Assembly: GCA_030848705.1 (NCBI GenBank)
Contig: CM061238.1
Coordinates: 46,477,133-46,541,132, forward strand
Length of the DNA stretch: 64,000 nt
Source: Heracleum sosnowskyi
Lineage: Eukaryota; Streptophyta; Magnoliopsida; Apiales; Apiaceae
Direction: 5' to 3'
The notes under the pieces are model-generated. The model saw only the letters and a list, made by a program, of their open reading frames with translations. It searched no databases and was not told the origin of the DNA. Made by a program: the position numbers and the translations under genes. Numbering within the stretch: position 1 is the stretch's first letter; each line of letters starts with the position of its first letter. Below are positions 35,397 to 45,450 of the stretch, in pieces.

Positions 35397-36912
35397 TGTT
35401 CACACAATATCACGCAAGTATACGCGGTCAACAAGTAATATAATAGTAAGTAGAGTTCGTTCCCACAGAGACTGCTTTTGTTATTATAGTTATGCACTTA
35501 TGCAACAATGTATGGCTATCGTTCAATGCTAAGACAAGTATCAAAGTTGTGTTTTGATTAACTAATTAACTAAACAAATTACCAAGACTATATTAAACTA
35601 AGATGATATTGAATTACTTATGAGAATAAAACATGGGATCCTAACTTCATTAAATACTTCATCTAGAGTCTTTTGTCTTTAATCAATGCATGTGACAGTT
35701 GTGATAACTAATCGGATAACACGAAATCAGTACACGCTACCTTTCAGTATACGTATACCAAACCACTCAAACATCCACAAAAGGGATAGAAGTTAAGCAG
35801 ACACCAATTATGCTTAGACCCTATATGTCTATAGAATTTGAAAACATAACGGTTTAACGAGCAAGTTATCCATTCAGATTACATAGGGTAGGTAAGATGG
35901 TTAAAATCACCTACGAATCATGCATGACAAACATACATAAACCTATGCTAGCATGGCAAGTTCCAAACCTCTATATCCACTTTCGCATTCAATAGAGATT
36001 AACAAACAATCTTAGATGTTAGCTACGCATCCAAGAAGAATAAGCACAACCAAACTAGGATATCAATTAGCCATCACACACACATCTTTAAAACAATTAA
36101 CTATTAAAATCCATAGATAAATCCGTTAGAATCCCACGACGACGATTAGTTCATAATCGAACCGTTCATCATCATGGGTTCTGATGAAAACATGATAATA
36201 ATTATGTCTGGATTAATGAATAAAAGTGCTAGGGTTTAATAAAGAACAAACAAAAACCGACGAGAATCCAAAGTATCGCCTAATTAGAAGAATACAAAGA
36301 AAAGATGAAATCTAGATCTTCGTAATCAGCCGTCTTCTTGTTCTCCTCACCGGTGGATGAATATGTATGTATGTAAATTCATATCCCTCATGAAATCGTC
36401 CACCAATGATTCATATTGGCCTTAGGGTTGACAAATAAACAGCAAGTTTCCTTTTCTGACCAAAAACTGCCAAAATCCAGGATTCTGCAGGGGTGGGCGC
36501 GCGTGGAGGGCGCGGGTGCGCCTGGAAATCTGTCAAATAGGGCGCGGGCGCGCCTGTTCAAGCGCGGGGGCACCTGACATTCTGTCCAGAATTCCTTTAT
36601 CTTCGCGTGGACTGTTTAATCGTCCAATTCTGACTTCTAGATCTCGAGATATGGCCCAAACAGTGAATTGTGTGCAGGTAGCCCAACAAATCCGAATTTC
36701 CTTCTAATAAATCTCCAAATTGAGCTCTTTATTCTCCAATCCTTCCAAGTTTAGGATTTCCTTGCGCTCTCTCGCTCCACAACCACTTGACGTTCACAAA
36801 CATGCTCAAAACACTTCTGCAAACCACAAGAACTCCACATCTCTGCTGACAACTCAACTCTGCATTTACTAACACCAAACATATCACAAACACCACAAAC
36901 TTGATCCTAACA
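35397..36912 (-). mobile_element. LTR-like chimeric block between Copia-2 and Copia-3
   Basis: On the minus strand it starts TGTTAGGATCAAG at 36912, directly after the polypurine tract of Copia-3, and ends GTGTGAACA at 35397, so it has TG...CA ends and 1,516 bases. Apart from the first eight bases it does not match the Copia-3 5' LTR (47973-48978) and lacks the CAACGGA motif. About 35400-36690 reads like an unrelated non-coding element, with a CACAATATCACGCAAGTATA end, TTCGTTCCCACAGAGA, and a GC-rich GCGCGGGCGCGCC patch near 36490-36570. I see no gene. It may be a foreign LTR joined by template switching, or an LTR start truncated by another insertion. Confidence 0.5.
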
Positions 36913-36925
36913 ATCTCCCCCAATT
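36913..36925 (-). promoter_or_regulatory. 3' polypurine tract of Copia-3
   Basis: On the minus strand AAATTGGGGGAGAT abuts TGTTAGGATC. Confidence 0.8.
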
Positions 36926-37098
36926 TATGACTGATAGAATAACAGCCATAAATCAAGAGACTTGATGATAACAAAAACACTCATATACATCATAAATTAC
37001 AAAAGTAGAAAATGCATTAAGCTTCATAATGTTTTAGACACAATACAAGACTTACAAGACTAATGCCCAAAAGTGCTCCTCTAGTCTGAGCAAATGAT

Positions 37099-40000
37099 TC
37101 ATCTGTGTCTTCTTTGTGGCATAGTCTTCTTCCTTCTCTTAGAGTTGTTTTCCTCAATTTGGACTTGTAGCCTTCTGTAAAAGATTTTCTCTTCTTCATC
37201 TTGATCACCAAGCATGGATTGCATAAACTTTAGAGTTTGATTAGATGCCTTATCCAGCTGGTCTTCCATCCTGAAGAATCTTCTGCAATTGTCCTTGTCC
37301 TTAAATTCCATCATCCAGTATGGTTGAAGATGGATCTTCTTTCCTGTTGAGGGCACTCTAAGAATCCTGGGAAGAGCCTCAGGCTTGTTCCAGCTAGCCT
37401 TTATCTGACAAATTTTGGAGACCACCTCAGACTTGGCTGTTTTGGTGAAGCCAAAGTCCTTCTTCAAGCATCTAAACACTGAGAGTAGTGTTTGATAGTC
37501 TTCTCCTAAAATTCTGTAGAGAGGCCACACTTGTTCTCTACCACCCTTGAATATAAAAACTAGTCTCTCAGGCAATTTTTGAGAAGCTGCAATGCCCCTT
37601 ACTTCCACCAGGTTGTCTATATCAAGATGTAAACTGGATTCTTCCCTGATGTCAGCAATGTACATGCAGTCCTCTGGATTTGCAGGGGGTTTCTGAGGTT
37701 GTGGCTTTCTCACAAACACTGGCTTTGCCTTGACAACCCTTTTCTTTGTCTTCATTGGTTGATCCTTCTCAAATAGAAACTTTGGAAAGTAGGCCTCATC
37801 AAATTCAAAAGGCTCCTCTTTTGGCATTATTGGTTGATCATGAAAGTTGACAGGATGTGCAGGATCACAAGCCAACTTTCCCTCAAGAGGTAGATCAACA
37901 GGAATTTGATGTGCAATTGTTGTGGGAGAGTCTTGAGCAGTGTCCTGGGAATCATCTTTATCAAAGTTCAGATTCCTTTTAGCTCTAGCCTTTGGTTGCC
38001 TTACACTCTTCCTTTGCTTTCCAGCTTCCTTAGCTTCATCCTTAGCCTTTTCTTCCTGTAGGGTTTCTTCATCTTCAAGTGATTGAGCAACTGCATGTTC
38101 TTGCATTGCTGCCCTTTCAGATTCTTCAGCTTTGGCCTTAGCAAAATTTGGGTGACCAACCCAAATGCAAATTTCCTTGCTATCCCTGTAGATGATGGCC
38201 CTTTTGTTCCTTATGCTTGGATGATTGCTCTCTTTGCTTTCAGTGATCAGCTTCCCTAGGACTTTGAACTCATCTGGCTTAGGTGGAGGATAAAATATCC
38301 TTGCAATGTTTTTGCCCTTGGGTTTGGCAGGTGATAATGGAGATATCCCTCTTGCATCCACATCCCTAAAGCATGAAGATTGCCCTTTCTCATTTCTTGA
38401 ATCTTGAAAGACTCCATGTTGAAGGGGTTCTATAACATATGAACTCTTGAACTGTGGCTCCATTGATACTATCACCATTGCATTTGTTGATGGTTCTGTA
38501 GAGGTAGCTTGATCCGTTGATGGCTGATTTGTCTTTGAAGTTCCAGCAATTTTCTTGACCCTTGCATCTATGCTAGACCAGTGGTCTTGTATCTATTTTG
38601 CAAGCTGAAGCCTCATTGATGCTTGCTGAATTAGGTCAATGCCATCAAGCTTGTTTTTCCCTGACTCTCCCATAGCTAATGGCTCTTCTGGTAAGGAAAT
38701 GGCTGGGACCAAAACCTTTGTGATTTGTATATCAAGCTCCTTAGATTTCTCCCCCTTTTTGTTATCATCAAGAGAGATGATAGGGAGTCCCTGAGCTGCC
38801 AAAAGCTGAGTTAGGAGTTGAGTATGTTTCTCCTGTTCCTTTTGCATTTGAGAAAGTGTAGCCTCTACTTTGTCCACTCTAGAGGAAAGAGTCTTCAAAG
38901 ATGAGGACACTTCAGGTTCCTTGGAGAAAAACCTGTTCATCTTGGATACAGTGAGAAGGGGAAGCTTCTCATCAAGCCTCCTTTCTGTAGCATTCTTCAA
39001 GTTCTCAACAGAGTCCTTGATGTCCCTTGCTTCCATCCTGGTCTGTAACATTTGTAGCCTTTGAATCTCCAAGGAGTCCATAATGGCTTTGTAGAAAGGC
39101 TCGTTTTCAACACTAACAGATTTATGAGCCAAGGAGGCTTCATTGTACTGTCTAGTGATTGCAACATCCAGGTTGATTCTTCCATGACCATCCTGAGAAA
39201 GCCAACTAGGTCTAGGAGGCACCACAGAAGTCCCAGTCTGTGAAGTAGTGGCCACCTGTAGATTGTCACCAAAGCTGTCCTCATCATCAGAAAAATCAAA
39301 GTCACCACTAGCTGCAGCTCCTGGAGATAGATTGGTCAAGGCATCCTTTGCTCTTTGCATTGATGCAGTTGTATGAATTAGGTGTAGTGACCTCTCTGCC
39401 TCCACATTGCCCTACTGAGCCATAATTTGATAGGCTGGCACAGGATGAGTAAAGGTCTCAGGATCCAAAGAAATACTATCCAGAGTTTGTTGATAATGCT
39501 CTTGGAAAGTAAGTTCCCTTTCTCCCTCATTGTCCCCCATGAACTCACTAGCAATGGTTGCTTCCTCCCTTATGACTCCTGTAGTCCCTTCTCTCTCTCC
39601 ACTCTTTTCTTTCATCATGGGCTCCCCATGGCTCACAACTCTCACACCCTCACCTTCACCTACTAAGGTGGTACACTCAACCTCTCCTTTTGCCTGGCTG
39701 GAAGAAATAGCCAGCCTCTCACTCTCATTCTCTCCTTTTGCCTGGCTGCAAGCCAGCCTCTCAGTTTCACTCCCTCTCAAACTTAAAAGTGTCTCAACTA
39801 CCACCAGGTCATCTACACTAGTTGTGGAAACAACTTGATTTTCAGTAAGAGGTGTAGAATGACCTATCAACGGAATGATAGTTTGAACTGTCAACGGTAT
39901 GGATACCGTTGATGGAGAAACACTTGTCAACGAAAGAGGCTGTTCCGTTGATGAAGTCAATAAAGCATTTTGAGACAGTGAAATTACAATAGAATATGTG

Positions 40001-41564
40001 GTGATTGATATGAGATTGGGGTCCACAGATCTTCTTGCAGCTTCAGAAAAAATTGGTTGATGGCCCAACAAATCACTTAACAAGTGATGACCACCAGCTT
40101 CAGAGTGGGGCTTCTCCAAGATAAGAGTTGGAGAATCAGGAATAGATGAGTGGATCATGTCCACATCTAATGACTGAGTTGGTGAATTTAGTGTAGTTGG
40201 TTCAAGATTGATGTTTAGAGAATGGGACTGTAACCCCAGAGTAATAATAGGGGTTACATCAAACTGAATTTGTGAAACTGGAAGTGTTGCTTCCAGAGTG
40301 TGTGCACCCTGTGTACCCTTGGATTTTTGCTTCACTCTCCTTTGGTATTGGGAAAATGTAGACTGTGGGCTTGAAGTGTCCCTTACCCTCTTGGAGGAGA
40401 GCTTGTTTCCATAATCACATCCTTTTGGGAGGATGCAACTAGACTTGTGTTTAAATCCATTTTACTCATTGTGCCTTGTTGGGAAGACACAATGGGGCTT
40501 GGCTGGGACACACTATCCTTTCCTTCCTTATTCTTGGGGTTTCTTTGATTTTCACCCCTTCCCTCACCTCTCACAACTCCAGAATCACTCCCCTTTGGTT
40601 GTGAAGTAGTTTTTGCAACAGGTCCCTTTTGAGAAGCACCTGAGGTTGGCTTGGAGGATTTCTTAGATTTAGGTTTTGCTGCTGGGGCAGGAGCTTGTTG
40701 GGACACAGCTACAGACTCCATAGCAATATGGGTGGGTGAAACAATAGAAGTAACAATTACACTAACAGGGTTAGAAGTAGTTACCTCAATGATGGGCAGA
40801 TACACCACTGGGACATCACCATTGTGGTTAAGTCTCAGTATATCTGTCAAAACCCTCTTCTCTTGCACAAAACACTCAAACCTGGAAACAGGGTTAGAGA
40901 TAACTAATGGTGCTGGACTAACATGATTAGCCAACATCATCAGAAACCTAGCATAATAGATATTCTTTTTCCTATTAGCCTTATCACCCAACTTAGCACC
41001 AATTTCATACATAAGTTGGGTGCTAAAGTTGTAATATCTATCAGTTAGGAGCCTGGTTAAGAGAATCAACATAGAATTAGTTAATGCATCAAAATTGCTA
41101 ATCTTTCCAGAAAATACCTTAATGAAAGCATCAGCTAAATAACTGTATTCCTTAACCAAACCTCTCCTAATAATCTTACCCAAATTATCAGTAGGCAAAG
41201 AGTAGTTTATAGAATTTAGCATGTTAATCATTTCAGTATATGTAGGCAAAGCATTACAGTTATTTTCAGGAATTTGTAGACATGCTTGCAATACATCAGA
41301 ATTAACTATATACTCTTTACCTTGAATGGTGAATTGTAGTGTGCAGTTTGTTCCACTATACTCACATGAGGTCCAAATTTCCTCGATTATCTCATTGTAG
41401 AGCAGAGTTGAGTGAAACATTGCATAGCCTAGCTTGCAATTCTTCATGAAATCCATCATTTTGAAAAAGATGTTGTTCGGGCTTTCCTTGACAACAAAAG
41501 GAATGGAGTTGTTCTTTTCATAAATGAACCCTCCTACTGACATAAGCTTGACTATGGGTGCCAT
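37099..41564 (-). pseudogene. Copia-3 third ORF, about 1,490 codons, PTP-like domain plus coiled coil
   Basis: ATG at 41564 (MAPIVKLMSVGG). The N-terminal domain (41564-40850) includes FTIQGKEYIVNSDVLQACLQ, KEYSYLADAFIKVFSGKISN and YYARFLMMLANHVSP, matching the same positions in the Copia-2 and Copia-4 ORFs. A Ser/Thr/Pro-rich part (40840-39300) follows. The coiled coil (39080-38790) has LQTRMEARDIKDSVENLKNA and SSRVDKVEATLSQMQKEQEK; NKKGEK then comes from a polypurine tract. A basic/acidic stretch leads to a C-terminal module (37700-37100) with LPERLVFIFKGGREQVWPLY and MMEFKDKDNCRRFFRMEDQL that I do not recognise and that the other two ORFs lack. Lesions: frameshift near 40395, stops at 39412 and 38593, possible frameshift near 37200. 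No membrane segment seen. Function unknown. Confidence 0.82.
38746..38760 (-). promoter_or_regulatory. Internal polypurine tract in the Copia-3 third ORF
   Basis: On the minus strand AAAAAGGGGGAGAAA, coding KKGEK, after the coiled coil, as in Copia-2 and Copia-4. Confidence 0.6.
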
Positions 41565-42104
41565 TGTTGAGTGAAGAAAAGCTTCGAACTGAATTTCTTG
41601 TTAGAGAGAAGAAGAAAGAAAAGCCTTTGGAATTTTTGAGAACAGGTAGAAAAGAATTAAAGAAAATAGAATTTCTTAAATACTCCCCCAAAAATTCTCA
41701 GAAATTAAGTCCAATAATAAATGAAAATTACTGGATTGGCTTAAAAATATAACCTTTACAATTAAAATATTACCATGATTTATACTTACAGGGGTGTATG
41801 CATAGATCGTGGTAAAAGACGTGTAATTTCAACGGTTGAGATTAAAAGCGCTATATCAACGAATCAGAATTGGTCATTTAAGGTCCCGTCTATTTCGTTG
41901 ATAAAGCTGCGTTTCGTTGATATAAAAGAGCTATCAACGAAACACCCAGAAAAATGCTAAGACTGTCAACGAAATGGTGCGTTTCGTTGACATGGTAATT
42001 TTGACTTAGACAAAATTGCACTTTTTCCTTAGAAAATTAATTCACAGAAAAACCTAGCAAATTTCTGGCTACATTGTAACTTGCAAAAAAAATCTCAAAA
42101 ATAA
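41565..42104 (-). other. Spacer between Copia-3 pol and third ORF
   Basis: 540 bases without a gene, similar in length to the 493-base spacer of Copia-2. It holds about seven TCAACGA motifs in both orientations (41828-41990). Confidence 0.6.
41675..41694 (-). promoter_or_regulatory. Candidate promoter and purine tract upstream of the Copia-3 third ORF
   Basis: On the minus strand TTTTTGGGGGAG runs into TATTTAAG, a TATA-like box about 111 bases before the ATG at 41564. Such spacing suits plant promoters. The Copia-2 spacer has different TATA-like boxes. Confidence 0.3.
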
Positions 42105-43823
42105 TTAGGAGAAATTTAGCATACCTAGCTCAATTACTAGTCTTGAGAATGTTGATTCATCAAGTGGCTTGGTAAAGATGTCTGCAAGTTGTTGTTCACT
42201 TGGAACAAAATGTAACTCCACAGTACCATTCATAACATGTTCTCTAATGAAATGGTACTTGATGTCAATGTGCTTGGTCCTAGAATGCTGTACTGGATTC
42301 TCAGTAATGGCAATGGCACTAGTGTTGTCACAGAAAATAGGAATTTTCTCAACTCTTAATCCATAATCAAGTAGTTGATTTTTCATCCATAAAATTTGTG
42401 CACAACAACTTCCAGCTGCAATGTACTCAGCCTCAGCTGTGGAGGTAGAAACTGAGTTTTGTTTCTTGCTGAACCATGACACAAGCTTGTTTCCTAGGAA
42501 TTGACAGGTGCCAGTTGTGCTTTTCCTGTCAATTTTACATCCTGCATAATCTGCATCTGAATAACCAATTAGTTCAAAGCCAGATTCTCTAGGATACCAA
42601 ATGCCAAGGTTTGGTGTTCCTTTGAGATATCTGAAAATTCTTTTAATAGCAACTAAATGGGATTCCCTAGGATCGGCCTGAAATCTAGCACATAGACATG
42701 TAGCAAACATAATATCAGGTCTACTAGCTGTTAAATATAAAAGTGAGCCTACCATGCCTCTGTAACTTGAAATGTCCACAGATTTTTCCTTAGTATTCAA
42801 TTCAAGTTTAGTAGCAGTAGGCATGGGAGTTTTGGCAGGAGAGCAATCCATTAGATCAAATTTCTTCAGCAAATCATGAATGTACTTTGTTTGACTAATG
42901 AATATGCCTTCATTAACCTGTTTTACTTGAAGACCAAGAAAATAGGTTAATTCTCCCATCATGCTCATTTCATATTTACTTTGCATAAGCTTGGCAAACT
43001 TTTGACAAAGTTTCACATCTGTAGACCCAAAGATTATGTCATCTACATAAATTTGAACAAGTATAGTAGAGCCATTCACAATTCTGTGAAAGAGAGTTTT
43101 ATCCACAGTACCTCTAGTGAAGTGATTCTCTAGAAGAAACTGTGAAAGAGTGTCATACCAGGCTCTAGGTGCTTACTTCAAACCATAGAGTGCTTTGAGG
43201 AGAAAGTATACATACTCTGGAAAATCATCATCTTCAAAACCAGGAGGTTGACTCACATATACCTCCTCTTCCAATTCCCCATTCAGAAAAGCACTCTTCA
43301 CATCCATTTGATAGACTTTGAAATTGGCATGGGCTGCATAGGCTAGAAAGATTATTATTGCTTCTAGTCTTGCAACAGGAGCAAAGGTTTCATCAAAATC
43401 AATTCCTTCTTCCTGTGAATAGCCTTTTGCAACCAATCTAGCTTTGTTCCTTGTGACTATGCCATTTCATCCATCTTGTTTCTGAACACCCATTTTGTGC
43501 CTATGACACTCCTGTCTTTAGGCTTGGGCACCAGCTTCCAAACATTGTTTCTCTCAAATTGGTTTAGCTCCTCTTGCATAGCTAAAACCCAATCTGGATC
43601 TAGAAGTGCATCCTCAACTTTCTTTGGCTCATCTTGAGACGGAAAGCTACTATATAGGCATTCCTCTTGAGTTGCTCTTCTAGTTTGGACTTTTGAAGAA
43701 ACATCACCTATAATAAGTTCAAAGGGATGATCTTTAGTCCATTTCCTTGAGGGAGGAAGATTTGTTCTTGAAGAAGTAGCTTCATGATCATGGTTGCCTT
43801 GATTGGATAAATGTCCTTGAGAA

Positions 43824-43835
43824 ACTCCCCCTGAG
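43824..43835 (-). promoter_or_regulatory. CTCAGGGGGAGT tract in the Copia-3 integrase-RT linker (possible central PPT)
   Basis: It codes SGG. It lies in the same linker as the Copia-1 tract at 16715 and the Copia-2 tracts at 33580-33753. Confidence 0.4.
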
Positions 43836-43880
43836 TTTGTTATCCCTAATTGATCACTTCTAGAGGCATTTCTGTGACTG

Positions 43881-43976
43881 TCAACGGTATGACCATTTTG
43901 ACTGTCAACGAAACGCTCATTCTGACTGTCAACGAATCCACCATCATGACTGTCAACGAAATGACCATTTCGTATG
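43881..43976 (-). repeat. 24-base tandem repeat, four units, built on the TCAACG motif
   Basis: TCAACG starts at 43881, 43905, 43929 and 43953, an exact 24-base period preceded each time by GACTG. On the coding strand each unit gives eight residues containing VDS(Q/H). The variable half of each unit differs. Confidence 0.92.
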
Positions 43977-45450
43977 CTAGCAGCTATTCTTTTCAATCTT
44001 AATGCAACAATTTCATCTTCACTACTGTTCATCTGTGCTAGATACAACAACTTTAGGCTGTTTCTCAATAGCCTTGACATGATTCACTTGATCTCCTTCC
44101 TCATTCTCAAAAGAAAGACTTTCATGGAAACCTTCATCACAGAGACCTTGAATTTTGAGATCATCAAAAACAACATGTACAGATTCCATAACAATGTTGG
44201 TTCTGAGATTATAGACTCTGTAAGCTTTCCCTGCTGCATATCCCATAAATATTGCTTCATCTGCCTTTGCTTCAAATTTTCCCAAATGCTCAGCTTGATT
44301 TCTCAAAACAAAACACTTGCATCCAAAGACATGAAGAAAGTCCAATAGTGGCTTCTTTCTTTTGAGTAACTAATAAGGGGTCATTCCTTTGGCTTGATTA
44401 ATCAAAGAAATATTTTGAGTGAAGCAAGCTGTATTAACTGCCTCAGCCCAAAAATAAGTAGGTAACTTTGATTCATCTAGCATTGTCCTTGCAGCCTCAA
44501 TAAGTGTTCTGTTTTTCCTTTCAACTACACCATTTTGATGTGGTGTTCTTGTTGCAGAAAACTCATGCAAAATACCATTTTCTTCACAGAACACCTTCAT
44601 GCTTGAATTCTTGAATTATGTCCCATTGTCACTCCTGATTCTTCTTACTTTTATGTCAGGATTGTTGTTTACCATCTTGATGTGATTGATAATGATTTCA
44701 CTTGCCTCATCCTTGGAGTGCAAAAAGAAAGTCCATGTAAATCTAGAAAAATCATCAACAATCACAAGACAGTATTTCTTCTTTGAAATGGACATGACAT
44801 TTACAGGGCCAAATAAATCCATATGAAGTAACTCAAGCTGTTGGACAATTGATGACTCTGTCTTTCTTTTGAATGATGCCTTCTTTTTTTCCCTTTTTGA
44901 CAGGCATCACACAAACCATCCTTGGAGAATTCCACCTGTGGAATTCCTCTAGCAAGATCTTTCCTCACCAAATCATTCATAACTTTGAAATTCAGATGAG
45001 ATAATTTCTTGTGCCACAGCCAACTTTCATCCTTGCTTGCCTTGCTAAAAAGACAAGTGATTGTATCTGGACTTGTGCTACTAAAGTCAGCAATGTACAC
45101 ATTCCCTCTTCTGAATCCAGTCATGACCACATTGTTGTTTCCACCTTTTGAAACAACACAGGTTTCCTTAGAAAAAGTAACTAAAAATCCTTTGTCACAG
45201 AGTTGGCTGATACTAAGCAAGTTGTGCTTAAGACCATCCACCAATGCAACCTCATCTATGATGACATTCTCTTTTGAAATCAAGCCATATCCCGTAGTGT
45301 AGCCTTTGTTGTCATCTCCAAAATCAATACAAGGGCCAGCTCTTTCCTGAAACTCTGTGAGCAGGGTAGAATCACCAGTCATGTGTCTTGAACAACCACT
45401 ATCCAAGTACCAAATATTCCTTTTGTTTCCATGCACACAATAAAACCAAA

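Noticed and set aside
36388..36707. Short frames in the GC-rich patch
   Set aside because: They arise from GCGCGGGCGCGCC-type sequence and have no domain; both strands are equally open.
39427..39838. Two overlapping plus-strand frames of 79 and 102 codons
   Set aside because: They mirror the Ser/Thr-rich part of the Copia-3 third ORF on the other strand.
43881..43976. Regular repeats that might suggest a CRISPR array
   Set aside because: The period is 24 bases, the repeats encode peptide in a pol linker, and the DNA is plant nuclear.
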